Shown: one piece after another, positions 48,328 to 57,675 of the stretch | Layout: each line of letters opens with the position of its first letter | Position numbering within the stretch: the stretch's first letter is position 1 | Origin: Mariniblastus sp. | GTDB taxonomy: Bacteria; Planctomycetota; Planctomycetia; Pirellulales; Pirellulaceae | Reading direction: 5' to 3' | Length of the DNA stretch: 64,000 bases | Assembly: GCA_022447555.1 (NCBI GenBank) | Contig: JAKVBF010000012.1 | Location: forward strand, 141,078 to 205,077 | Notes under the pieces: model-generated | The model's input: only the letters and a program-made list of their open reading frames with translations | Databases searched by the model: none | Told to the model about the DNA's origin: nothing | Program-made: the position numbers and the translations under genes

Positions 48328-49407
48328 TTAGCTTCCTTTGATGAGCCGTTGAATACGTCGTTCCAAAGCGGTTCCACCCGATTTCAGTTGGAAATTGATA
48401 TCCAGTGCGTAAAGTGGAACGCTATCGACTTGGTCGACATTGATTTTTACCAAGTCCTTATGAGTACAGATGACAGCCTTCGCGTTGTGTTTTTCGGCGG
48501 TTTTTTGAATCAACTCTATATCTGCTCGCGCGTAGTGATGATGGTCACCCATCGTAATGAACTCACGCACATCCAACCCTAATTCGGCAAGGGTTGCGTG
48601 AAATCCGTCTGGATTGCCAATGCCACACACAGAAACGACTGGCTGATCATGAAGTTCCGACAAATTGCGCGAGGAACCGCTGGCCTGAGAAAATTTTTCC
48701 GGTTCGGCAATGGCTTCTGCCCAGAGAACATCGGGATTCGATTGAAGGATTTGATTCTTGATTTCCGATCGACGTCCGGCGCTGACCTGATTGCCACGGG
48801 TGAGCACGACCGCATCGGCTCGTTTAAGGCTTGTGACCGGCTCTCTGAGCAGCCCCCGCGGTAGTAACCTTCCAAATCCAAACGGCAGTTTCGCGTCGAT
48901 CAGCACGATATCTAAATCACGATGAAGTGCGCGGTGTTGAAAGCCATCGTCCAGTAGGATGATTTCAGTTTCCAACTCATCGATCGCGGTACGAGCTATT
49001 TGGACTCGGTTGGGGTCCTGTAAATGAGGGACGTCTTGCAGACGTTGCTCCATTTCTAGAGCTTCATCATTCAGTTTTCCTGGAAGAGCGCCATAGCCGC
49101 GGCTCAGGATCGCGACCCGTTTGCCGTAAGGCGAATCGACTTGAATGGATCGAATGAATGAGGCGAGCCATATCACGAAAGGTGTCTTACCCGTTCCACC
49201 GGTCGTCAAATTTCCAACGGAGATGACCGGTACCTCAACCTTATGAACCCCTTGCCCACGATTGAATTTGCGGTTTCTCCAGCCGACCCCTAGGCGATAT
49301 AATGGGGTGACCGCAGATAAGCCACACCGAACCAACCAGGCTAACAGCCCTGTTCGCCGACCACTGATGATTTCAAGCATTCCGGAGTAGTCGTTTGATT
49401 TTCCCAT
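48328..49407 (-). CDS. lpxK: Tetraacyldisaccharide 4'-kinase (lipid A biosynthesis)
   Basis: About 359 residues; phosphorylates the lipid A disaccharide at the inner membrane. N-terminal hydrophobic segment (LLAWLVRCGLSAVTPLYRLG), Walker A VGNLTTGGTGKTPFVIWLA, then ILSRGYGA, ILLDDGFQHRALHRDLDIVL (Walker B/DDGFQH) and LPRGLLREP, all characteristic. Presence indicates LPS synthesis, consistent with planctomycetes. The start is uncertain: ATG 49407 is chosen, while GTG 49449 and ATG 49380 are possible. Convergent with the large secreted protein gene. Confidence 0.93.
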   Translation of the reverse strand: MGKSNDYSGMLEIISGRRTGLLAWLVRCGLSAVTPLYRLGVGWRNRKFNRGQGVHKVEVPVISVGNLTTGGTGKTPFVIWLASFIRSIQVDSPYGKRVAILSRGYGALPGKLNDEALEMEQRLQDVPHLQDPNRVQIARTAIDELETEIILLDDGFQHRALHRDLDIVLIDAKLPFGFGRLLPRGLLREPVTSLKRADAVVLTRGNQVSAGRRSEIKNQILQSNPDVLWAEAIAEPEKFSQASGSSRNLSELHDQPVVSVCGIGNPDGFHATLAELGLDVREFITMGDHHHYARADIELIQKTAEKHNAKAVICTHKDLVKINVDQVDSVPLYALDINFQLKSGGTALERRIQRLIKGS

Positions 49408-49449
49408 TAAATCCGGTTGCGCATTCTTGTGTGTGAATTGAACGACCAC

Positions 49450-50011
49450 TTGCGGGTCGCGTCAGAGTCAAATGGAGGGGACCGTCGGCTGTCCTCTCGT
49501 TTGCGAACGGTAGCATAGCGCGTCAGAGGGGTCAACTTGGGCATTTGAACTTGAGGTTCGTCGAAAGACGGATTGATCCGATTGTTGCTATGGTTGAAAC
49601 CTTGACGATTACGGGAACCGTTCCGGATCGGGACTCCCTCAAAATAGGCTTGAGTGGCCATACAGTCGGGGTTCTTCGGTAGTTGACATATTCGTAACAG
49701 GTATTGAATTTGGTTTAACCAAGTTCAAAACGCTCTGCTGTTGCAAGCCGTCTTTGATTTGGGAAATGCGGACTAACTTTGCAAATTCGTAGCGCATCGA
49801 CCGGTTTCATGCTCCGATGAATCGTCTAGTACATATTGCATATGGGGTTGGCATTGCGCCAAACCCCTAATCGCTCGCACACCCAAAAACTTTTCGACCA
49901 AGGCGCAACGGCTCGCCCGTCGATGTTCATACATTGATTGGTAAGTATTGATAAAGCGAGGGGTTTCGGGCTGCATCTATGAAAAGAATCGTTGAAACCA
50001 GGAATCAATCG
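49450..50011. other. Divergent intergenic region
   Basis: About 560 bases between lpxK and the next rightward gene. A minus-strand frame at 49407-49661 overlaps the lpxK N-terminus and has no recognisable family. The likely ribosome-binding site of the next gene is AGGAA at 50000-50004. Nothing else seen. Confidence 0.45.
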
Positions 50012-51649
50012 ATGAAGCGAACATCAACTTACCTGTCGTGCTCTGGAATTTGCTTGGCCTTGATTCTCTGCCTGAGTTCGGCTCAGTCATTGATCGGACA
50101 GGACGACTTATTTGCCGTTCCGGGCAGCCCTCCAGTTCAGGAACCAGCGATTCCCAATATCCCTGCCGCTCCTGAGGACGTGCCAAACTTCCAGGCCCCG
50201 GATAACAGCGTCTCTAATTTTGACCCCTATATTCCAGAACAGAAGAAAGAAGTCAACGAACGGTTTGCCGGTTGGCGTCAGGCGGGGCAAGGGAAAAATA
50301 TTGAACGACTCGATGACGAGTTCCGCGCCAATTGGGTGATGTCTGATAGTAATGGACGGATCGACGGTACCATCACGACGTACGGTGATTCGAATCTGTT
50401 GAACATGAGAGTATCGTTATTAAACAAAGGCCGCGTGGTTTCCCAAACTCGCGCGGACGCATTTGGTCGTTTTCGTTTCAACAACGTTCGGCCAGGTACT
50501 TATACCTTGGCCGGTTTTGGTGATTCGGCTTTGTTTGTCTTTGGTTTCAACGTATTGGCATTCAATGAAGAAGCAGTGGATCGAACGCCGACCTCCATCG
50601 ACGTGATGGCTGTACCCAATGCCACCAGCATCAACTTGGATTGGATTCGTTATTTTTCACCCCAGGTCGTCTTTCGTGTATATGGGCGGTATGTGTCCGA
50701 TGACGTTTACAACAACACCGCTTGGGAAGAAAGCAAGAACGCAACCGGTATGGGCATGTTAGATGGCCAAGCGGAGGTTCAAGGACCTGCCAGATTGCAC
50801 GGAGTCAAAGGGCTTTCGAGTAATTATCCGGAGCACACTGCAGCAACCTCGATCGCTACGCATGCCACCAACCTGACCGAGGATGGTCGCCTGATCGGCC
50901 GGATTCACCAAGTGAATTCCATTCATGGTCGTCCTGTCGAACTTCGAAACACTCGGGTCATGTTGCTTAAAGACGACGACGTGGTGACCGCCGAAACAAC
51001 CGACAATTATGGTGTATTTGAGTTGTTGGATGTTGATCCAGGAAATTATGCCTTGGTGGCTGTTGGTGAAGACGGAGTCGGCTGCATCGGTATTAAGGTT
51101 ACCGCCGAGGCAGGGGGAACCCTTCCCATCGACTTCACAATGGCTACGGCGGAATCGGTTGGGTGGCTGAATCACTTGGCGGTTGCAACCGCTTATCAAC
51201 GCGTGATCAATCGCCCCCGTCCGACTGTCGAAACGGGGCAGGCGGGACAGGAATGCAACTGCGGCGATGCGTGTCAATGCGGTGACGCGTGCAGCGGCAA
51301 TTGTGGCGGAGCCGGTAAGGGCTGGAACGGCGCGGGGAACACCGGTAACTGTCGAGGGGTCGGCGGGTTCTGGCGGTTTATCGACAGCTGGTCCGAGGCC
51401 TATTATTACGGAGTTGAACCTCAAACAACCGACACTAGCTGTCGTGATTGCGGGCCTGAATGGAATGGGACCATTGGCATTGGCGGAGTTCCTCAGCATG
51501 GTGGTCCCGATTATCATGGACATCAGGCAATCCCGAACACGCCGATTTACACACCGATTATCGATGAGTCGACCCGATATTTTCGGGGAACCTATCACGG
51601 TGCTCATCGCCCATTTTCGATCCCCAATCGAATTCAGTTTCGCCGCTAA
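50012..51649 (+). CDS. Secreted protein with two carboxypeptidase-regulatory-like domains and a Cys-rich segment
   Basis: 545 residues from ATG 50012 (AGGAA 7 bases upstream), giving a signal peptide ending SLIG|Q. Two carboxypeptidase-regulatory-like beta-sandwich repeats: GRIDGTITTYGDSNLLNMRV to RPGTYTLAGFG, and GRLIGRIHQVNSIHGRPVEL to DPGNYALVAVGEDG. A cysteine/glycine-rich stretch follows (CNCGDACQCGDACSGNCGG, about residue 425), possibly metal-binding or disulfide cross-linked, then a His/Tyr-rich tail. Likely cell-wall or extracellular matrix structural protein, by inference only. Ends at a shared convergent terminator. Confidence 0.65.
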   Translation: MKRTSTYLSCSGICLALILCLSSAQSLIGQDDLFAVPGSPPVQEPAIPNIPAAPEDVPNFQAPDNSVSNFDPYIPEQKKEVNERFAGWRQAGQGKNIERLDDEFRANWVMSDSNGRIDGTITTYGDSNLLNMRVSLLNKGRVVSQTRADAFGRFRFNNVRPGTYTLAGFGDSALFVFGFNVLAFNEEAVDRTPTSIDVMAVPNATSINLDWIRYFSPQVVFRVYGRYVSDDVYNNTAWEESKNATGMGMLDGQAEVQGPARLHGVKGLSSNYPEHTAATSIATHATNLTEDGRLIGRIHQVNSIHGRPVELRNTRVMLLKDDDVVTAETTDNYGVFELLDVDPGNYALVAVGEDGVGCIGIKVTAEAGGTLPIDFTMATAESVGWLNHLAVATAYQRVINRPRPTVETGQAGQECNCGDACQCGDACSGNCGGAGKGWNGAGNTGNCRGVGGFWRFIDSWSEAYYYGVEPQTTDTSCRDCGPEWNGTIGIGGVPQHGGPDYHGHQAIPNTPIYTPIIDESTRYFRGTYHGAHRPFSIPNRIQFRR

Positions 51650-51676
51650 ATCGGACAGCGAAATTTTCAGTCAAAT

Positions 51677-51715
51677 AAAAAGGCGGCAGAGGTGATGATC
51701 CTCGGCCGCCTTTTT
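51677..51715. terminator. Bidirectional intrinsic terminator
   Basis: AAAAAGGCGGC (51677-51687) pairs with GCCGCCTTTTT (51705-51715), with an inner GAGG/CCTC stem around TGATGAT. A-run before and T-run after let it serve both convergent genes (stops at 51649 plus, 51740 minus). Confidence 0.93.
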
Positions 51716-51739
51716 TGTCGTCATCAGGTAAGTGTGAAA

Positions 51740-53431
51740 TTAAAAGTCCGCACCACCACCCATGCCACCCATCATACCGCCTGCAGCGCCGAGGAGTTCT
51801 AGGATTCCATCCTGTATCTCGATTCGTGACTTGAATCCATTGTTCGAGCTGTTCGATTGGATGTGAATTCGATCTCCACCTGCAGCCTCCATGGTGTCGG
51901 CCATCATTTCAAGCATTTCCGCACCCGGCATACCGGCAGCAAATTTGAGCATTGGGGTCATGTAAAGATTCATTTGACTTTGAGGTTGATCTTCCGAAGC
52001 CGAGGCCTCTGCCGATTTGTCCATCGCATCCTTAAGGACTGACTCGGGCGCTGAACCAGCTGCGAGGTAAACCTCTTTCTTGCCAATTCCAAGTATGATG
52101 GTGACGGTATCACCAAGAATATTTTGCGCTTCCTCTTCATTATCAGGCACTTCAACGATGATTTCATGGAATGTGGTTCCGCGATGGCTGCCGGAATTCA
52201 GATTGAATTGGACGGCATCTACATTCTGTTTTTCAACCTCTTTAACGACGTCTTTAACCATGTCTTCCAGTTTGTCTGGATCGGCTAATGCGGTGCCCAT
52301 AGCGAGATTCATTTTGTCATCCACCATAGTTACCACCATGCCCATATCCATGCGCCTTTGTTCCATCGTTTTCGTCATGATATCTGAGAGGTCCTCGATC
52401 AAGTTGGTGACCAATTCGACCTGAGCATCACTCATATTTTCATCACCATCAGCCATGTCGAGCCATTGGTCGGTTGCCGTGCTCATCATGGATTTGTATT
52501 GTGAAGCGGTTTCCTTGGCGATTGTCGCATTCATGTTGGCGGTCATGGCAGCATCTTCCATAAGAAAACCTAAAAAGCGAGACGGCTCTTTGGCTATGGA
52601 TTCTTCCATTAGCTCGGCCATTGATGAGCCAGCCTTCGCCGTCATATTCATGTCAAAGTAAATGGATTTGGAATCCTCATCGGCGGACATCCCGATCACC
52701 ACTTCCTCGGTATCGGTGAACATACTCTCCATCTGAGCAATTTGAATTTCGAAGTTTTGTTCTTGCAGCTCAGCTTGCATTGGTTCAATTTCGTCGAGTT
52801 GCTGAAGTTGCTGCTCGTAACCTTGCTCGATCATACCAAGGGCCATGTCTCGCAGATTTTCTGGGATCCGTTGAGGGAAAACGCGTGCCGAGATGTTGTA
52901 CTTGCTGGCCATTTCTTCGACGAGTCCAGCCGGATCGGAGGGAGCGTTTTTCAGAAAGTCTGCCTGATCAGAGATGAAGGCATACTCACCCATTTTTTTC
53001 AACGTCATTTCACTTCCGTCGTCTGGGATGATCGTGACCGTGTCGTCACCTTCGTCAACCTCGGCAAAACTCGCAACCGTATCTAGAAAATCATCTAGGT
53101 TTTTAATCGGCAGGAACGCTAACGTCGCTGGTTCCGGAGAATCCTCTGAAAAGTACATCAGTACTCCGGCGGGTTTCTTCGTGTCGATTCCGCGCAGAAA
53201 ACCTTGCGCCTGCATCTTAATGAGCCCGCTCATTTGCCCCATTTGTTCACTGGCGGCATTGGCTAGGTATTCGATATCGTTGAGTTGCTCGTCAATGTTG
53301 GCGATGGCAATAACAACTGCCGGGTCAGAGCTGCCTTGACACACGCCGCGCTCGACGGGCAGCAGGGATGCGGCTCCTATCAACAAGCTCCAACAAAGAG
53401 CTTGAAATGGACCTCGGTTAATAAATTTCAC
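51740..53431 (-). CDS. Secreted planctomycete protein of unknown function
   Basis: 563 residues with a signal peptide ending GVCQ|GSSD. Rich in Asp, Glu and Met, mostly helical in appearance, with repeated acidic segments (IDEQLNDIEYLANAASEQMG, DDTVTIIPDDGSEMTLKK, DADEDSK-like stretches). The middle contains EDLSDIMTKTMEQRRMDMGM, and the tail is Gly/Met-rich (GGMMGGMGGGADF). I recognise no domain; it resembles other planctomycete secreted hypotheticals in its layout. It may self-associate, given the two alternating halves, but that is speculative. Single gene, convergent with its left neighbour. Confidence 0.55.
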   Translation of the reverse strand: MKFINRGPFQALCWSLLIGAASLLPVERGVCQGSSDPAVVIAIANIDEQLNDIEYLANAASEQMGQMSGLIKMQAQGFLRGIDTKKPAGVLMYFSEDSPEPATLAFLPIKNLDDFLDTVASFAEVDEGDDTVTIIPDDGSEMTLKKMGEYAFISDQADFLKNAPSDPAGLVEEMASKYNISARVFPQRIPENLRDMALGMIEQGYEQQLQQLDEIEPMQAELQEQNFEIQIAQMESMFTDTEEVVIGMSADEDSKSIYFDMNMTAKAGSSMAELMEESIAKEPSRFLGFLMEDAAMTANMNATIAKETASQYKSMMSTATDQWLDMADGDENMSDAQVELVTNLIEDLSDIMTKTMEQRRMDMGMVVTMVDDKMNLAMGTALADPDKLEDMVKDVVKEVEKQNVDAVQFNLNSGSHRGTTFHEIIVEVPDNEEEAQNILGDTVTIILGIGKKEVYLAAGSAPESVLKDAMDKSAEASASEDQPQSQMNLYMTPMLKFAAGMPGAEMLEMMADTMEAAGGDRIHIQSNSSNNGFKSRIEIQDGILELLGAAGGMMGGMGGGADF

Positions 53432-53829
53432 AATGATTCTCCAAATAGCAAAATTTGATTCAATTCAATTGACCTAGCTAATCGCGAAAGCTAAAGGTGT
53501 TAACAACAAGGTTACTGGGTTTGCGATGAGGGAATGCCTCACCACGAGTCGTTCGTTTGAAACGGACTACCGATCGTACCACATTGGGGCAATCGACAAG
53601 ACACTTCTAGTATATGGATTTTCGGGAGATCGTCTTGCCGATTCAATGGGAACGAAGCCAAAATTTAGATTTCCGTCTAACTGCACCTCAAAGTGTTACT
53701 CAGAAAACTCATTGAGAGTTTCGTTTTGATCCAGACGCCGTAAAAAGAAGGAGCAAATCCACAGAGATACGCTGAAATCGGGCCGACTACCGAGGTTTGG
53801 TGATTGGAAAGCCGCACCGATATTGGGGT
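53432..53829. other. Intergenic region, nothing recognised
   Basis: About 400 bases upstream of the 563-residue secreted protein gene and downstream of infA (both leftward). No hairpin with T-run, repeat or credible small gene seen. Confidence 0.45.
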
Positions 53830-54048
53830 TTAACGCTCACGATAGACGATTCGACCCTTACTCAGGTCATACGGCGATAGTTCAACGCGTACTTTATCCC
53901 CCGGTACAATCCGGATGAAATGCTTTCGCATCCGGCCTGCAACGTGAGCCAGAACTTCATTTCCAGTCTCTAATTCCACGCGAAAACGCGTATTGGCCAG
54001 TGCTTGAGTGACTGTGCCATCTACTTCGAATGCTTCTTCTTTGGGCAT
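53830..54048 (-). CDS. infA: Translation initiation factor IF-1
   Basis: 72 residues, the standard size, from ATG 54048. OB-fold protein binding the 30S A site. Sequence hallmarks: [40 protein letters not shown] and [19 protein letters not shown]. The longer frame upstream (start 54099) adds unconserved residues and is rejected. Not linked to rpmJ or the ribosomal protein operon here; it lies 140 bases downstream of the PLP enzyme gene on the same strand. Confidence 0.96.
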   Translation of the reverse strand: MPKEEAFEVDGTVTQALANTRFRVELETGNEVLAHVAGRMRKHFIRIVPGDKVRVELSPYDLSKGRIVYRER

Positions 54049-54187
54049 AAACTTTCCCGTCGATTTTGAAAATGCCGCAATTGGAACCTGCCGTAACAAG
54101 TTGTGTAGAACTGCAGCGCTTGGTGAACCCTGGGTAAAGGGCCGCGCACATGCGCTAAACCTCCTAATATCTTATAGGACTTTGTGT

Positions 54188-55414
54188 TTAAAAGTCCAGA
54201 TCAACCAAGCCTTTTCTGATGGCTTGAAGGATGAAATCAGGACTTTCGAGCCCGACCGATAAGCGAATGGTGGTTGGGAAAATTCCTAAATTCTCTCGAA
54301 CTTCCGCTGTCATGGATCGGTGACTGGTGGATGCGGGGTGGCTCAGCGTGGTCATGGTTTCACCCAAAGAGGGGCAAAACGGGATTTCTCGGGCGGATTG
54401 TATAAAACGACTCGCGTTTTCAGGCCCACCCCTCAATCGAAAGGTCAGCATATGCCCAAACATGGGTTGAGGGGCTGAATGGGGATCAGCGACTCCGGCA
54501 TTGAATTCGGCAACGGCCAAATCGTGGTCTGGATGCGAAGGGAGACCTGGGTAAATGACCTCTTTCAACTGCGGAGCGGACAAAAGTTCCTCTGCCAACC
54601 AAAGAGCGGTCTGCGATGCCGTCGCCACCCGGGGGAAAAGACTCAGCAGTCCTCGCTCGGCCAACCAGCAATCCATCGGACTGCTGGCAAATCCCCAAAC
54701 GGCTAACACGGAGGCAAGGCGATCCCGAATTTCTGGGTCACATTGTTGGCTGGCGCAAAGACAACCGAGCATCAAATCCCCATGGCCGTTCATGATTTTC
54801 GACATGCTTTCAATGACCAAATCGGCTCCCAGTAGCAGAGGTTGGCATACAGCTGGGCTTGCAAACGTATTATCGACCAGCAGGCGCGCGCCCGCTGAGT
54901 GGGCGATGTTTGCCAATTTGGCAATGTCCGCAATTCTCAGAGTAGGGTTTGAAATGGTCTCGACGATCATCATCCGTGTGTTGGTTCGGATACCAGACTC
55001 GACCTCGGCTTCATTTAAAAAGTCGACTTGTGATGCTTCAATGCCGATTCGTGAAAACTCGCGCTCCAAAAGAACGCAGGTTTGGCCATAAAGTCGATTG
55101 CTCAGCAAGACGTGATCACCTTGTGCGAGGCAAGAGATTGTCGCAGTGGAGATGGCAGCCATCCCAGATGAAGTGACATAGGCCACTTCTGCTTGATGGA
55201 GTTGGCGGCATTTTTCTCCCAATAATTGAGCATTGGGGTGTTTGTCCCGTTGGTAGACATATCCCGGCTCTTTGCCCGACAGCCGAAGTTCGGCCTGTTC
55301 TGGGGAATCGCAATGATAGACGGCGGCCGGATAGATCGGAGACCTCGACGGTCGGCTTCCATACAGCGACATTTCAGGGTTGCGAGGTGATAAATCTCGG
55401 GTTTGCGGCCGCAT
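54188..55414 (-). CDS. Cys/Met metabolism PLP-dependent enzyme (trans-sulfuration family)
   Basis: 408-residue fold-type I PLP enzyme of the cystathionine gamma-synthase / gamma-lyase / methionine gamma-lyase group. Segments: YQRDKHPNAQLLGEKCRQLH, AYVTSSGMAAIS (phosphate/cofactor loop), VETISNPTLRIADI, DNTFASPAVCQPLLLGAD, and Schiff-base lysine in ESMSKIMNGHGDLMLG. The family-typical Lys context STTKYxxGH is altered to SMSKIMNGH, so the precise activity is uncertain. Cytoplasmic. Stands between infA and the divergent permease. Confidence 0.9.
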   Translation of the reverse strand: MRPQTRDLSPRNPEMSLYGSRPSRSPIYPAAVYHCDSPEQAELRLSGKEPGYVYQRDKHPNAQLLGEKCRQLHQAEVAYVTSSGMAAISTATISCLAQGDHVLLSNRLYGQTCVLLEREFSRIGIEASQVDFLNEAEVESGIRTNTRMMIVETISNPTLRIADIAKLANIAHSAGARLLVDNTFASPAVCQPLLLGADLVIESMSKIMNGHGDLMLGCLCASQQCDPEIRDRLASVLAVWGFASSPMDCWLAERGLLSLFPRVATASQTALWLAEELLSAPQLKEVIYPGLPSHPDHDLAVAEFNAGVADPHSAPQPMFGHMLTFRLRGGPENASRFIQSAREIPFCPSLGETMTTLSHPASTSHRSMTAEVRENLGIFPTTIRLSVGLESPDFILQAIRKGLVDLDF

Positions 55415-55542
55415 CAGGGTGATTGCCTCGGGGTTCAGGATGATTTATTGTCCGGAGGTTCCGGGTCCGGCGGAATACGCTCAACCGATGGGCGATACAC
55501 TCTCCGTCAATGAAACACATATTTCTTTTTTAAGTTACAAGG

Positions 55543-56973
55543 GTGCCTGAAACAACTCTCCCAACGAGTCGTCCAGATAATCAGCCAAGGCGTGTCCTCA
55601 CGTTGTTGGACGCGGTTTGTATTATCGTCGGGACCATTATTGGTGCCGGAATTTTTGAAACGACGCCGCTGATCGCCAGCAACGCGGGCAACATTTATTG
55701 GTTGATTGGCTTATGGCTACTCGGTGGATTGCTGGTGCTTATCGGGGCGATTTGTTTTGCAGAGCTGACTTCGGCCAATCCGAATGCGGTGGGTGGTGAC
55801 TATGTCTACCTGAAAAAGGCAACGGGGCGACCGGTCGCCTTCATCTTTGCTTGGGCTGCCTTTTGGGTTATCCGTCCAGGTAATATTGGCGCCATGGCCA
55901 TGATTTTTGCTCGCTATTTTGACGAAATTGTGCCGATGCCAGGGGGCTCGCCTGTCCCCTATGCGATTCTTGCAGTGCTGGTGCTAAGCGGGGCCAACTT
56001 ACTGGGGATGCATCAAGGTAAGTGGGTGCAAAATGTTTTGACAATCACCAAGGTCGCAGGGATCCTAATGATCGTCACGCTGGCATTCGCCTTGCCGAGT
56101 AGCGCTGATCCAGTCGAACCCGCAACACCCTTGGCCGGAGGTTCTATATTACTGGCAATGGTCTTGATTATGTTCACGTTTGGCGGCTGGAACGATATCT
56201 CATTTGTGGCAGCCGAAATCAAATCGCCCCATAAAAATTTATTTCGCTCACTCGTTTTTGGAACCTTGGGAGTCACGTTGATTTATATTTTGATCAATGT
56301 TGCTTTTTGTGTTGGCTTGGGATTTGAGGCTATGGCAAATTCTCAAGCGGTCGCTGCTGATGTCGTAAAATCAACACTAGGTCCTGACAGCATGCTGGGT
56401 CGAGAGAGCGGCCGTTTGATCAGTGCACTGGTTTGCATTTCCTGTTTGGGCGCGATTAATGGAATTATTTTAACCAGTCCGCGAATTTATTACGCAGCGG
56501 GTCAAGACTACCCCCAGCTAGGCGCGTTGGGGCGTTGGGATCGGAAACGAGATCTCCCTTGGCCCGCGACCATAGCCCAAGCAGCGGTTACGGTCGGTTT
56601 GTTGATGATTTGCTATACCTACTCGAATGCTTTTGAAGTGATCGTGATCGTGACAGCGCCTGTTTTTTGGTTGTTTCTTGGCCTGACTGCGTTAACCCTG
56701 ATTGTGTTGCGGATTCGGCGCAGGCCAGGTAGCAAAGACGAGGTGGCCGAAGGAGCTGTCACGGAGGAAAAAAGCGATGCCGTCATTTTCCAAGTCCCTC
56801 TGTTCCCTTTGCCCCCACTCATCCTCGCAGGAGCTTGCTTTGCGATGGTCTACACCAGTGTTGACTACCTGATCTCCCAAAAATATTGGTTGGTGGCTTG
56901 GTTGATAGGGGGCATTATGCTTGTTGGTCTTGCCCTAGGTTTCGTCCTAAAACCGGATCGACAAGCTGAGTGA
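55543..56973 (+). CDS. Amino acid permease, APC superfamily
   Basis: 476 residues, about 12 membrane helices. Helix 1 region LLDAVCIIVGTIIGAGIFETTP holds the family GxG substrate loop; GLWLLGGLLVLIGAICFAEL is helix 2; YVYLKKATGRPVAFIFAWAAFWVIR and FGGWNDISFVAAEIKSPHKN, in parts, fit LAT/APC-type exchangers. Probably amino acid uptake or exchange; specificity unknown. GTG start at 55543 has no well-spaced Shine-Dalgarno; the upstream region is short and the divergent PLP gene may share it. That neighbour hints at a sulfur amino acid role, only by proximity. Confidence 0.88.
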   Translation: MPETTLPTSRPDNQPRRVLTLLDAVCIIVGTIIGAGIFETTPLIASNAGNIYWLIGLWLLGGLLVLIGAICFAELTSANPNAVGGDYVYLKKATGRPVAFIFAWAAFWVIRPGNIGAMAMIFARYFDEIVPMPGGSPVPYAILAVLVLSGANLLGMHQGKWVQNVLTITKVAGILMIVTLAFALPSSADPVEPATPLAGGSILLAMVLIMFTFGGWNDISFVAAEIKSPHKNLFRSLVFGTLGVTLIYILINVAFCVGLGFEAMANSQAVAADVVKSTLGPDSMLGRESGRLISALVCISCLGAINGIILTSPRIYYAAGQDYPQLGALGRWDRKRDLPWPATIAQAAVTVGLLMICYTYSNAFEVIVIVTAPVFWLFLGLTALTLIVLRIRRRPGSKDEVAEGAVTEEKSDAVIFQVPLFPLPPLILAGACFAMVYTSVDYLISQKYWLVAWLIGGIMLVGLALGFVLKPDRQAE

Positions 56974-57292
56974 CGGAGCATTGTGGGAGTTTGGTTGAGA
57001 CGCTATTGATTTCTAGTTGAAGTTGGACTGCCACCGTCGGTAATTGCTGTTTCATTGACCCCTTGCGGTCAAAAAACTTCAGAACGGGTCGGTTTCAGGT
57101 AGATTGATAGAATCCCCATTGCTTCAGATGATCGGGTTGGGTACTAAAATCAGAACCACTTTTCATTCAAAGTCCGATGATAATTGGCTTTTCGCCTTGC
57201 TCGTTACCTGTCGATTCGATTAAACTCCTTGATTCGAAACCCCAAATGTTTGGGGCCATTCTTAATAAAATGAGTCTCCCGGAGCTACTGTA
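56974..57292. other. Intergenic region with a small inverted repeat
   Basis: About 320 bases. TTGACC-CCTTGC-GGTCAA near 57055-57072 forms a 6-pair hairpin but is followed by an A-run rather than T-run on the plus strand, so it is not a clear terminator for the permease. The 3' end holds the ribosome-binding site (GGAG 57281-57284) of the next small gene. Confidence 0.5.
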
Positions 57293-57382
57293 GTGGGAAC
57301 CAAGAAGACCGGAAAAGGTCGCAGAAAAGTTGGCCGCAAGAAACGTAGAATGCGCGCCAAGATCAGGCATCGTAAGAAATAA
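57293..57382 (+). CDS. 29-residue very basic protein, COX24/AURKAIP1-like (small ribosomal-protein type)
   Basis: GTG start with GGAG 8 bases upstream, then 29 codons to TAA. More than half the residues are Lys or Arg: KKTGKGRRKVGRKKRRMRAK, then IRHRKK. This matches my memory of the short bacterial AURKAIP1/COX24-domain proteins (Pfam DUF1713), whose mitochondrial relative is ribosomal protein mS38. A helical, RNA-binding, ribosome-associated peptide is the likely role. It lies alone between the permease and leftward glycosyltransferases. Too short for default gene callers. Function is inference; the reading frame and ribosome-binding site are seen. Confidence 0.75.
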   Translation: MGTKKTGKGRRKVGRKKRRMRAKIRHRKK

Positions 57383-57675
57383 GTGCCAATCATTCAGCTC
57401 GCCGCTTACTTGCGACTCTCTGTGCGGCGAATTTCCCAACCGCGAAACCCGTTCGGTGCTGCGCTATCGGCGAAAGCAGTCCCAAGTTTCTGGCTGCTTC
57501 TCTTTGATGGATCGAGCGCTGATTTGGAAAAGTTTCCCTTACACGACACTCTTGTTTCCAACTCATTCTGCGATGATCGGTTTATTTGTGTTGGTCGCCA
57601 ATTTTGCAATTACTGCTTTTGGGGTGTCAATGGGTTGTTGACAGTGACAGGTAGCCGCGCTGATTCGTGCCGGAG

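Noticed and set aside
49407-49661. 84-codon minus-strand frame overlapping the lpxK N-terminus
   Set aside because: Start without ribosome-binding site, overlaps a better-supported gene, no known family.
57055-57072. Hairpin TTGACC-CCTTGC-GGTCAA as a terminator of the APC permease
   Set aside because: Followed by an A-run instead of a T-run on the plus strand; only 6 pairs. Kept as a small inverted repeat.
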